From: Rheinheimera oceanensis
Lineage (GTDB): Bacteria; Pseudomonadota; Gammaproteobacteria; Enterobacterales; Alteromonadaceae
Reading direction: 5' to 3'
NCBI RefSeq assembly: GCF_018831085.1
Contig: NZ_JAGPNM010000009.1
Span: forward strand, 62,001-126,000
Length of the DNA stretch: 64,000 bases
In this document: piece by piece, positions 18,360 through 26,409 of the stretch
Layout of the letters: every line of letters starts with the position of its first letter
Position numbering within the stretch: the stretch's first letter is position 1
Notes under the pieces: model-generated
What the model was told of the DNA's origin: nothing
Seen by the model: the letters and a program-made list of their open reading frames with translations, nothing else
The model's database searches: none
Program-made: the position numbers and the translations under genes

Positions 18360-18587
18360 TTACTTTTTCACCCATTTCCCTGCCTTATTCTTTTCATAAC
18401 TCTGCTTTACCGCTGCCCAGGCTACTTTGTGAGCAACCTCTTCCCGGCTGTCATCGCCGCGGCGCTTATCCGGATCAGCATATTCATCCCAGGCATTGTT
18501 AAACGCCGCCTGATAAATATCCTGAGCGTGGCCGGGTAAAGTGTCCTTCACACTATCGGGTAATTCGTTGCGCGTGTTATAAGGCAT
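18360..18587 (-). CDS. chaB: ChaB family protein
   Basis: A 75-residue basic protein of the ChaB family: LPDSVKDTLPGHAQDIYQAAFNNAWDEY is interrupted here only by normal family variation, and the C-terminal AWAAVKxSYxKxxxGKWVKK is typical. ChaB was named as a regulator of the ChaA cation antiporter in E. coli, but its biochemical role is poorly defined. No chaA is nearby. It lies 21 bases before the hydrolase gene in the same direction and may be co-transcribed. Confidence 0.85.
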   Translation of the reverse strand: MPYNTRNELPDSVKDTLPGHAQDIYQAAFNNAWDEYADPDKRRGDDSREEVAHKVAWAAVKQSYEKNKAGKWVKK

Positions 18588-18727
18588 GACATGTCTCCTG
18601 GCTGCTCTATCTGCTATTTCTGTAAAAAGGCAAAGCTCATGCCATTTTTGCGGCTACCAGTATTGGCGCTAAATTTGCACCTGATAACGAGGATTCTTGT
18701 TACTTAACCAATATTGAAGGAGGTATT

Positions 18728-19321
18728 ATGAAACTGCGGATATTGCCCCTGTCGTTACTCGCTGCTGGCCTGCTACTGGGCTGCAACCCGGATCCAAACC
18801 CACCGTCGGCACCAGGTGGTGTTAGCACGCCGGCACCGGTGCCCGGCAATGCTGGCGGGCACGCTGGCAACAGCATTAAAGTACGGATGAATAAAGTCAC
18901 TGCAGAGGGTGTGGGTGACAGTGCAGGTAGTATTACCATTACTGAAACAGCAGACGGTTTGGTGTTTAAGCCCGAATTAAAGGGGCTGCAGGCGGGTGAA
19001 CATGGTTTTCATGTTCACCAGAATCCCAGCTGTGAGCCGGCAATAAAAGATGGCGAACGCCAGGCAGCCGCCAGTGCTGGCAGCCATTTCGATCCGGCGG
19101 ATACGAATAAGCATGCCGGCCCGGACGGGCAAGGCCACCTTGGCGATTTACCGATGATTCGTGTTGATAATAATGGTAACCAACAGCAAGTAACCGCCGG
19201 ACGGATGACGCTGGATGACTTGAAAAATCGCTCATTGGTTGTGCATCAACAAGCTGATGACTACACAACCGCACCTTCAGGCAACAGCGGGAGCCCAATT
19301 GCGTGCGGAATCATACTGTAA
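18728..19321 (+). CDS. sodC: Cu/Zn superoxide dismutase-like lipoprotein with altered active-site Arg
   Basis: A 197-residue envelope lipoprotein (lipobox LLLGC, Cys19; AAGGAGG before the ATG). After a Pro/Gly/Ala-rich linker it has the SodC fold: EHGFHVHQNPSC, GSHFDP, KHAGPDGQGHLGDLP and VVHQQADDY supply all copper and zinc ligands, and the paired cysteines are present. The usual GARxACG motif, whose Arg guides superoxide to copper, reads GSPIACG, so the Arg is Pro. It is therefore a SodC-family copper/zinc protein, but full dismutase activity is doubtful. Confidence 0.87.
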   Translation: MKLRILPLSLLAAGLLLGCNPDPNPPSAPGGVSTPAPVPGNAGGHAGNSIKVRMNKVTAEGVGDSAGSITITETADGLVFKPELKGLQAGEHGFHVHQNPSCEPAIKDGERQAAASAGSHFDPADTNKHAGPDGQGHLGDLPMIRVDNNGNQQQVTAGRMTLDDLKNRSLVVHQQADDYTTAPSGNSGSPIACGIIL

Positions 19322-19436
19322 AATGATCAATCCTGATGTGTTAGCACTTATTTAGCAGCCCGTTTTTCTGACTTCTGGCAGCGGGCTGCTACGCAAAAAT
19401 TACACACTTTACGGTAATATTTACCCGCTCAGCAGC

Positions 19437-20978
19437 CTACTTAATCATCAGCTCCCAGCCAGTTTGTTGCTGGTACTGCATCTCCTGCTCCAGCTCAGCC
19501 CGCATTAGCGGATGCTGTTCAAGCCAGCCGTCTGGCATTTTCAACGTTAGTTGCTCGCCTTTGCTGCTGATATTCACCTGCGGTAATACTTCATGCCGCC
19601 GACGCATAGATAAAATCACTGCCAGACGCAAAATACGCGTTAAACGTACTGTTAACAGTACCGATGTCATTGTTTGACGGGCAATAATTTCGCGGCTGAT
19701 ATCGGCGCGGTGGTTGTACACCAATGCCATTACCAACTGCTGCTGGGCGCGGGTAAAACCGGGTAAATCGGAATGATTAATAATATAAGCACCATGGTGA
19801 TGGTGATTTTTATATTCAATCAGCAAACCCAGCTCATGCAATAAAGCACCACTTCTGAGCATGCTGTGGCCTTCAAACTTCTGTAAATCCCAGCGGCTTT
19901 GTAGCTGATTTGCCAGCTCACAGGCCATTTCAGCTACCCGCTCGGCATGGCGCTGATCTATAAAATAACGCACCATCAAACTGGCCACAGTGCGGTTGCG
20001 TACATCAGTATGTTGTAGTTGAGGTAACATGCTGTACAACACGCCCTCACGCAACGCACCGCCAGACAAAGTCATACCACTGATATGCAGTTTACGAAAC
20101 AACGCAATTAAAATCGCCAGCCCGGACGGAAATACCTGCTTACGCTCTTGCGCCAGGCCAACAATGGTCAATTGTTCCATCCTGCCACACGCCAGAGCCT
20201 GCTGCATAATATCTTCCAGCCGGCTTAAGGTGATCACTTCATCTTTGCCCTGGGCAACCAGTATTTCCTGCATCGCCTGCACAGTACCGGATGCACCTAC
20301 TGCCAGTTGCCAGCCTGTTTGCCGGTACTGTTCGGCAATAGAAGCGGCCTCTTGCTCTGCTGCAGCTATGGCCTGACCGAAATTATCTTCACTTAGCTCG
20401 TCATCACTGAAATAGCGTTCCAGATATGTAACACAGCCCATATTCAGGCTGGACAACAGTTGCGGCGTAAAACCAGCCCCAATAACCACTTCAGTACTGG
20501 CACCGCCGATATCGATCACCAGGCGGTTACTGTCACTGTTTGAGGTATGGGCTACACCAAGATAAATAATGCGGGCTTCGTCTTCACCGCTGATAACCGT
20601 AACTTTCTGGCCTAAGATGGCCTCGGCTTCTTTGAGGAAGATTTTAACATTCTTGGCCAGTCGTAAGGTAGCGGTGCCAACAATGCGGATATTTTGCGGC
20701 GGGATATCCTGCAGCCGTTCTGCAAATAGGGCTAAACATTCCCAGCCGCGCTTCATTGCTTTGCGGCTCAGTACCAGGTTTTCGTTTAAACCAGCAGCTA
20801 AGCGTACTTTGCGCTTTACCCGACCTATTACCTGTACCGAGCCGCCGACAACCTTGACCATCAGCATATGGAAGCTGTTGGAGCCAAGATCAATCACCGC
20901 ATAGATATCCTGATGCGGTGATTGGTCGGCAGACAGCGCCGGCTCAACGAGGACGGTTGCGAGGAGCTCTTGCGCCAT
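19437..20978 (-). CDS. gppA: exopolyphosphatase/pppGpp phosphatase (Ppx/GppA family)
   Basis: A 513-residue Ppx/GppA phosphohydrolase acting on pppGpp or polyphosphate. The ASKHA-type phosphate loops are YAVIDLGSNSFHMLM and VIDIGGASTEV; the HD-like C-terminal domain has ALLHELG and an HHHH stretch. The ATG at 20978 follows family alignment; a longer in-frame start would run further into rhlB. Position next to rhlB, opposite trxA-rho, is that of E. coli gppA, which is why I prefer gppA over ppx; sequence alone does not decide. It overlaps the 3' end of rhlB by 35 bases. Confidence 0.87.
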   Translation of the reverse strand: MAQELLATVLVEPALSADQSPHQDIYAVIDLGSNSFHMLMVKVVGGSVQVIGRVKRKVRLAAGLNENLVLSRKAMKRGWECLALFAERLQDIPPQNIRIVGTATLRLAKNVKIFLKEAEAILGQKVTVISGEDEARIIYLGVAHTSNSDSNRLVIDIGGASTEVVIGAGFTPQLLSSLNMGCVTYLERYFSDDELSEDNFGQAIAAAEQEAASIAEQYRQTGWQLAVGASGTVQAMQEILVAQGKDEVITLSRLEDIMQQALACGRMEQLTIVGLAQERKQVFPSGLAILIALFRKLHISGMTLSGGALREGVLYSMLPQLQHTDVRNRTVASLMVRYFIDQRHAERVAEMACELANQLQSRWDLQKFEGHSMLRSGALLHELGLLIEYKNHHHHGAYIINHSDLPGFTRAQQQLVMALVYNHRADISREIIARQTMTSVLLTVRLTRILRLAVILSMRRRHEVLPQVNISSKGEQLTLKMPDGWLEQHPLMRAELEQEMQYQQQTGWELMIK

Positions 20979-22230
20979 TACTGCTACGTCCGCCCGGACC
21001 ACTGCGGCTGCCGGTTCTGGCCTGACCGGCGCGGCGGCGAACCCGCGGCTTCGGCGTTTTAATATCATCCAGCAGGGCACTGGCATCGTACTGAGTTACC
21101 GGGATAGGGTGACGAATATAATCTTCAATCGCAGTTAGATTTAACGCATAACGCTCGCAGGCAAAACTAATGGCTTTCCCGCTTTCGCCAGCCCGACCGG
21201 TACGGCCAATCCGGTGTACGTAATCTTCACAGTCGTCCGGCAAATCATAGTTAAATACATGACTTACTTTAGGAATATGCAGGCCACGCGCCGCAACGTC
21301 TGTCGCTACCAGAATATCCAGCTTGCCGCTGGTAAAGTCTTCCAGAATGCGCAGACGCTTTTTCTGTATCACATCACCGGTAAGCAAACCAACGCGATGG
21401 CCATCGGCTTCCAGCCAGGCATATACTTCCTCACACCAATGTTTGGTGTTAGCAAATACAATGGCTTTATCCGGCCATTCCTCTTCCATTAACGTAAGCA
21501 GCAACGGCAGCTTATGTTCGTCTGATGGATAAAACAGCTCTTCACTGATGCGGCTGCCGGTCATTTCTTCCGGTGCAATATGGATATGCACCGGTTGGTT
21601 CATTTTTTCAAACGCCAGTTCCTGTACCTTATAAGACAAGGTAGCTGAGAATAACAAGCTTAAGCGCTCTGTCACCGGCGGCATACGGTTAAACATAAAG
21701 CGGATATCTTTAATAAAGCCTAAATCGAACATACGATCAGCTTCATCCAGCACCACTACCTGAATTTGGGATAAGTCGTACAGGCCCTGTTTTAAATAAT
21801 CTATTAAGCGGCCTGTGGTACCAATTAAAATATCTACGCCATTTTCCAGCAACTGCCGTTGAGTATCATAGCCCTCGCCCCCATAAATTAAGCCAAGACG
21901 TAAACCGGCTTTGTCGGCCAGTATTTTTGCGTCCTGGTGGATCTGTACTGCCAGCTCACGCGTAGGAGCCATAATAATGGCACGCGGCTGACCAGAACCT
22001 TTGGGCTCATGGGTAAGTAAATGGTGGAAAGTAGCGGTTAAGAACGCCAGTGTTTTACCGGTACCCGTTTGGGCCTGGCCGGCTATGTCTTTACCGGCAA
22101 GCGCTAGTGGTAAACATTGGGCCTGAATAGGCGTACAATAGCCGTAACCTTGCGCAGTTAACGCGTCAAGAACCTGTGGCGCCAATGCGAAATCGGCGAA
22201 TTTATGTGAAGTTAAGTGAGTTTTATTCAT
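20944..22230 (-). CDS. rhlB: ATP-dependent RNA helicase RhlB
   Basis: A 428-residue DEAD-box helicase, a partner of the RNase E degradosome in gammaproteobacteria. Motifs: FADFALAPQVLDAL and the Q motif, AQTGTGKT, PTRELAVQI, VLDEADRMFDLGFIKDIR (typical RhlB wording), SATLSYK, ARGLHIPKV and HRIGRTGRAG. The C-terminus is a basic Arg/Gly-rich tail. It is divergent from trxA across a 102-base gap, the conserved arrangement. Confidence 0.96.
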   Translation of the reverse strand: MNKTHLTSHKFADFALAPQVLDALTAQGYGYCTPIQAQCLPLALAGKDIAGQAQTGTGKTLAFLTATFHHLLTHEPKGSGQPRAIIMAPTRELAVQIHQDAKILADKAGLRLGLIYGGEGYDTQRQLLENGVDILIGTTGRLIDYLKQGLYDLSQIQVVVLDEADRMFDLGFIKDIRFMFNRMPPVTERLSLLFSATLSYKVQELAFEKMNQPVHIHIAPEEMTGSRISEELFYPSDEHKLPLLLTLMEEEWPDKAIVFANTKHWCEEVYAWLEADGHRVGLLTGDVIQKKRLRILEDFTSGKLDILVATDVAARGLHIPKVSHVFNYDLPDDCEDYVHRIGRTGRAGESGKAISFACERYALNLTAIEDYIRHPIPVTQYDASALLDDIKTPKPRVRRRAGQARTGSRSGPGGRSSNGARAPRNRPR

Positions 22231-22332
22231 ACGGCGCTAAGCATAACCGTTACGCTTGCAATAAGGAACAGCCACGTTTAAATTGATAACACTTTTTTGC
22301 AGCCGGGCTGCATCGTACTAGCGGAGACATTA

Positions 22333-22659
22333 ATGAGCGAAAATATTTTACAGGTTTCTGATGATAGTTTTGAAACCGACGTGCTAAAAGCCGATGCACC
22401 GGTTTTAGTCGACTTTTGGGCGGAATGGTGTGGTCCATGTAAAATGATCGCTCCTATTCTGGAAGACGTGGCAAAAGAATATGCCGGTAAAGTCACCGTG
22501 GCCAAAGTGAACATTGACCACAACCCGAACACACCGCCCAAATTCGGTATTCGGGGCATTCCTACCCTGCTGTTATTTAAAAACGGTCAGGTTGCTGCCA
22601 CTAAGGTTGGTGCCCTGTCAAAAACTCAGTTAAAAGAGTTTCTTGACGGTAACATCTGA
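22333..22659 (+). CDS. trxA: thioredoxin 1
   Basis: A 108-residue thioredoxin with the redox motif WCGPC and the cis-proline element GIRGIPTLLLF. The ATG at 22333 has GGAG upstream and gives the standard length. It serves as the cytoplasmic disulfide reductant, for example for ribonucleotide reductase and methionine sulfoxide reductases. Divergent from rhlB and followed by a strong terminator before rho, as in E. coli. Confidence 0.98.
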   Translation: MSENILQVSDDSFETDVLKADAPVLVDFWAEWCGPCKMIAPILEDVAKEYAGKVTVAKVNIDHNPNTPPKFGIRGIPTLLLFKNGQVAATKVGALSKTQLKEFLDGNI

Positions 22660-22668
22660 ATAAATTGA

Positions 22669-22696
22669 AAAAAGGCGTATTTTTATACGCCTTTTT
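22669..22696 (+). terminator. rho-independent terminator after trxA
   Basis: AAAAAGGCGTAT pairs with ATACGCCTTTTT across a 4-base loop just after the trxA stop, ending in a T-run. A clear intrinsic terminator that separates trxA from rho. Confidence 0.92.
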
Positions 22697-22854
22697 CTGT
22701 TTCAATGCTGGACGCACCAGTAGCCAACTGCTATTGTGTAGCCAATTAAACGTTCAAAACCACGCTTGTCTGTCGAAAAAACCACTTCCAAACCTTATTT
22801 TATCGAACCGATAAGCATTACCCTGTTTATATATCAACAAGAAACCCAATCAAT

Positions 22855-24120
22855 ATGCATTTAACAGAACTGAAACTGAAGCCAATTAGCGAGCTGGTTG
22901 AATTGGCTGAGTCTATGGGCCAGGAAAACATGGCCCGTCTGCGCAAACAAGACATTATTTTCGCCATTTTAAAATCCCACGCCAAGAACGGCGAAGAAAT
23001 TTTCGGTGATGGTGTACTGGAAATCCTGCAGGACGGTTTCGGTTTTCTGCGCTCCAGCGACAGTTCTTACTTAGCGGGCCCGGATGACATTTACGTCTCA
23101 CCCAGCCAGATCCGTCGCTTTAACCTGCGCACCGGTGACAGCATTTCCGGCCTTATCCGCCCGCCCAAAGAAGGCGAGCGCTACTTTGCGCTGTTAAAGG
23201 TAAACGAAGTTAACTTCGGCCGCCCGGAGCAGGCACGTAACAAAATTTTATTTGAAAACTTAACCCCACTGCATGCTAACTCCCGTTTGCGTATGGAGCG
23301 TGGTAACGGCAGCCGCGAAGATATTACCGCCCGGGTACTGGATTTAGCTTCACCTATCGGTAAAGGCCAACGCGGCTTAATCGTGGCACCACCTAAAGCC
23401 GGTAAGACGATTTTGCTGCAAAACATCGCCCAGTCTATTGCCGCTAACCACCCGGATTGCGTATTGATGGTGCTGTTGATAGACGAGCGCCCGGAAGAAG
23501 TGACCGAAATGCAGCGTCTGGTTAAAGGTGAAGTTATTGCCTCTACCTTTGACGAACCTGCCAGCCGCCACGTGCAGGTTGCTGAAATGGTTATCGAAAA
23601 AGCAAAACGGCTGGTTGAGCACAAAAAAGACGTTATTATCCTGCTTGACTCTATTACCCGTTTAGCCCGCGCCTATAACACCGTTATTCCCAGCTCAGGT
23701 AAAGTATTAACCGGTGGTGTTGATGCCAACGCTCTGCATAAACCGAAACGTTTTTTTGGTGCAGCACGTAATGTCGAAGAAGGCGGCAGCTTAACTATTA
23801 TCGCTACTGCGCTGGTCGATACCGGCTCTAAGATGGACGAAGTAATTTACGAAGAGTTTAAAGGTACCGGTAATATGGAACTGCACCTGTCGCGTAAAAT
23901 TGCCGAGCGCCGTGTATTCCCGGCTATCGACTTTAACCGCTCCGGTACCCGCCGTGAAGAGTTGCTGGCGTCGCCGGAAGAGCTGCAAAAAATGTGGATC
24001 CTGCGCAAAATTCTCAACCCGATGGATGAAACCGAGTGTATGGAATTTTTAATAGATCGGCTGCTCATGACCAAAACCAATGACGAGTTCTTCGAAGCCA
24101 TGAAACGGCAAAAAAGTTAA
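22855..24120 (+). CDS. rho: transcription termination factor Rho
   Basis: A 421-residue hexameric RNA-dependent ATPase that ends transcription. The N-terminal RNA-binding part has MHLTELKLKPISEL and GFGFLRSSDSSYLAGPDDIY; the ATPase part has the Walker A APPKAGKT (about 178-185), LLIDERPEEVTEM, DSITRLARAYN and the Q/R-loop GTGNMELHLSRK. Length matches E. coli (419). A leader of about 160 bases separates it from the trxA terminator; Rho is often autoregulated there, but I see no specific element. Confidence 0.98.
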   Translation: MHLTELKLKPISELVELAESMGQENMARLRKQDIIFAILKSHAKNGEEIFGDGVLEILQDGFGFLRSSDSSYLAGPDDIYVSPSQIRRFNLRTGDSISGLIRPPKEGERYFALLKVNEVNFGRPEQARNKILFENLTPLHANSRLRMERGNGSREDITARVLDLASPIGKGQRGLIVAPPKAGKTILLQNIAQSIAANHPDCVLMVLLIDERPEEVTEMQRLVKGEVIASTFDEPASRHVQVAEMVIEKAKRLVEHKKDVIILLDSITRLARAYNTVIPSSGKVLTGGVDANALHKPKRFFGAARNVEEGGSLTIIATALVDTGSKMDEVIYEEFKGTGNMELHLSRKIAERRVFPAIDFNRSGTRREELLASPEELQKMWILRKILNPMDETECMEFLIDRLLMTKTNDEFFEAMKRQKS

Positions 24121-24125
24121 CTGAC

Positions 24126-24151
24126 AAAACCGGCCTTCGTGCCGGTTTTTT
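24126..24151 (+). terminator. rho-independent terminator after rho
   Basis: AAAACCGGC and GCCGGTTTT flank a CTTCGT loop directly after the rho stop and continue into T6. Confidence 0.92.
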
Positions 24152-24213
24152 CTTGCCTGTGGTTTAACGGCAAGACGTTGTACAGCTTTATTTTTCACAG
24201 AAGGAAGTAGCAT

Positions 24214-25509
24214 ATGACACGCCCGCGCATAGTGGTTATTGGCGGAGGGGCTGGCGGCCTCGAGCTGGCAACCCGCTTAGGCAATAAACTTGGCCGTAAA
24301 GGCAAAGCGCATATCACCCTGATTGACCGCAACCATACTCATATCTGGAAGCCGCTGCTGCATGAAGTTGCCACCGGCACACTGGACGTGGAAATTGACC
24401 AGCTTAGTTACCGGGCTCATGCCGCTAGCCATGGTTTTGATTTTCAGTTGGGTAGCTTTTACGGCCTGGACCGGCAGCAAAAAACCGTTACGTTAGCACC
24501 GGTATATGCCGATGATGGCGAAGAGGTACTGGCAGCGCGCCAGCTTGCCTATGATTACCTGGTACTGGCCATTGGCAGCGTATCTAACCACTTTAATACG
24601 CCAGGTGTGGCGGAGCATTGTATCTTTTTAGACAGCCCGTCCCAGGCGCAGCGTTTTCAGCGTCATTTGCTGGATGCCTATTTAAAACTGAATTCACCCG
24701 GCCATCCCAAAGATAAACTGAATATCGCTATCGTAGGCGCTGGTGCTACCGGGGTTGAACTGGCAGCAGAGCTGTATCATGCCGCGGCTGAACTGAATTT
24801 ATATGGCTTTGCCGATTTACGCAAAGACCGGTTAAATATCAGTGTAATAGAAGCCGGGCCCCGTATTTTGCCGGCGTTGCCGGAGCGTATTGCCGCAGCA
24901 GCCTTAAAGGAGCTGCAAAAGCTCGGTGTAAAAGTGCGCACCAGTACAAAAGTGACCGCTGCCGATGCTAACGGGCTGCAATTGGGTGACGAGCACCTGG
25001 ATGCTGAACTGATGGTGTGGGCAGCCGGCATTAAAGCCCCGGATTTCTTGCATAATTTAGCCGGTCTGGAAAATAACCGCATTAATCAACTGCTGGTAAA
25101 CAGCAAACTGCAAACCACGCTGGATAACCGCATTTACGCCATTGGCGATTGTGCCGGTTGCCCGCTGCCAGACAATAAATGGGTGCCGCCACGGGCCCAG
25201 TCGGCCCATCAGATGGCCAGCCTGGTGGCGACAAATATTCTGGCTGAGCTGAATGCCAAACCCCTGCGCGACTTTAGCTACAAAGATCACGGTTCGCTAA
25301 TTTCATTAAGCCGTTTTGGTACCGTCGGCAGTTTAATGGGCAATTTAGTGGGCGGCGCAATGATGATAGAAGGCCGTATTGCCCGGCTGGCTTATATCTC
25401 ATTGTACCGTATGCATCAGGTCGCACTGCACGGCTGGATCAAAATGCTGGTGGTCAGTTTAGTGGCCCGTATCAACCGCATCGTCCGGCCGCGGCTTAAA
25501 CTGCATTAA
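24214..25509 (+). CDS. ndh: type II NADH:quinone oxidoreductase
   Basis: A 431-residue FAD enzyme that passes electrons from NADH to quinone without pumping protons. It follows E. coli Ndh closely: the FAD loop VVIGGGAGGLELATRLG, the NADH loop IVGAGATGVELAAEL, YAIGDCAGCPLP, and the C-terminal membrane-binding helices ending RIVRPRLKLH. GAAGGAAG precedes the ATG. Its last 51 bases also encode, on the other strand, the end of the solute-binding-protein gene. Confidence 0.97.
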   Translation: MTRPRIVVIGGGAGGLELATRLGNKLGRKGKAHITLIDRNHTHIWKPLLHEVATGTLDVEIDQLSYRAHAASHGFDFQLGSFYGLDRQQKTVTLAPVYADDGEEVLAARQLAYDYLVLAIGSVSNHFNTPGVAEHCIFLDSPSQAQRFQRHLLDAYLKLNSPGHPKDKLNIAIVGAGATGVELAAELYHAAAELNLYGFADLRKDRLNISVIEAGPRILPALPERIAAAALKELQKLGVKVRTSTKVTAADANGLQLGDEHLDAELMVWAAGIKAPDFLHNLAGLENNRINQLLVNSKLQTTLDNRIYAIGDCAGCPLPDNKWVPPRAQSAHQMASLVATNILAELNAKPLRDFSYKDHGSLISLSRFGTVGSLMGNLVGGAMMIEGRIARLAYISLYRMHQVALHGWIKMLVVSLVARINRIVRPRLKLH

Positions 25510-26328
25510 CATTTGCTGCAGATCAGTGCTCAATCTGCGTTGGGCACTGCTGTCCAGCCAGCGCTGCATCGCCTGCTGATACTCAGCACTTTGCCACAAT
25601 ACCGGCAACACCTGATTAATTGCCTCAATTGCCGCCTGGCCAATGCTATCCTGACTGCAGGTAATATAAGACACGCTGGCAACATTAGCCCCAACTATTG
25701 CCCGGTGTTCCAGCTTAGCGGATTCAGGCAGCAACTGATTGTAATACTGCATCCGTTCCGGATACTCCACCACATAGTCTACCCGGTTACCAAGCAGCAA
25801 GCCTGCAGCATTGATCTCACTGGTAAAGGCGTGGCTGCTCAGATTACTGTCGGGGTGCTGCAGCAGCGGCGCAACGACATCGGGATAAAGCCGGTTGGGT
25901 TGAAACGCCCCCCGGATGGATTTATCCAGCGCCAGCATACGGATATCAACACCCTCAGCCTGCATAGCCGGATGCGCCGTTAATTTACCTGCAATATAAC
26001 CTACTGCCAGCGCCGGCCCTACTGCCATTGGTACGGAAAACAACCGGCTTTGCGCGCGTTCTTCTGAATATAAGGTTCCCAACGCACAGCTACCGGTTTC
26101 TGACTGCTGAAAAATCTGCTCCAATCGTGCCAGACTAACCAAACGGGTTTGATGGCTAAACTGCGGCAGCGCCGCCATGATGTGTTGTTGCAGCAAGTCA
26201 AAGGTGCCCTGCTCCTGAAACGGGCCGCTGACGATCTGATGCGGCGGCCAGTCGGTTTGCAGCCAGGTAAGTTGTGGTTTAGCGTATGCACTGCTGATCA
26301 GCAGCAGAAGCAAACAACGTAATAACAT
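25459..26328 (-). CDS. periplasmic solute-binding-like protein (TIGR02285 type)
   Basis: A 289-residue exported protein: signal peptide (MLLRCLLLLLISSAYA) then a type-2 periplasmic-binding fold with LTWLQTDWPPHQI near the N-terminus, of the PBPb/TIGR02285 kind. No ABC permease or ATPase is adjacent, so it may be a sensor or orphan binding protein. The last 51 bases overlap ndh tail to tail. The start is preceded by an 18-bp perfect hairpin that covers the only Shine-Dalgarno-like GGGG, suggesting control of its translation. It follows deoA by 81 bases in the same direction. Confidence 0.75.
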   Translation of the reverse strand: MLLRCLLLLLISSAYAKPQLTWLQTDWPPHQIVSGPFQEQGTFDLLQQHIMAALPQFSHQTRLVSLARLEQIFQQSETGSCALGTLYSEERAQSRLFSVPMAVGPALAVGYIAGKLTAHPAMQAEGVDIRMLALDKSIRGAFQPNRLYPDVVAPLLQHPDSNLSSHAFTSEINAAGLLLGNRVDYVVEYPERMQYYNQLLPESAKLEHRAIVGANVASVSYITCSQDSIGQAAIEAINQVLPVLWQSAEYQQAMQRWLDSSAQRRLSTDLQQMLMQFKPRPDDAVDTGH

Positions 26329-26331
26329 GAA

Positions 26332-26378
26332 TGCGCCCCGTTATTGACTGGTTTAACTGTAGTCAATAACGGGGCGCA
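26332..26378 (-). promoter_or_regulatory. 18-bp perfect hairpin over the ribosome-binding site of the solute-binding gene
   Basis: Positions 26332-26349 and 26361-26378 are perfect inverted repeats with an 11-base loop. In the minus-strand transcript the stem ends three bases before the AUG at 26328 and contains the only GGGG upstream of it. No U-run follows, so it is a poor intrinsic terminator for deoA and a better candidate for an RBS-sequestering structure or RNase-processing site. Confidence 0.75.
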
Positions 26379-26409
26379 ACGTCAATCAGCTGCTCATTCG
26401 GCCATTCTC

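Noticed and set aside
26332..26378. Hairpin as a simple terminator for deoA
   Set aside because: There is no T-run on either side and the stem runs up to the next start codon, so a standard intrinsic terminator is the weaker explanation.
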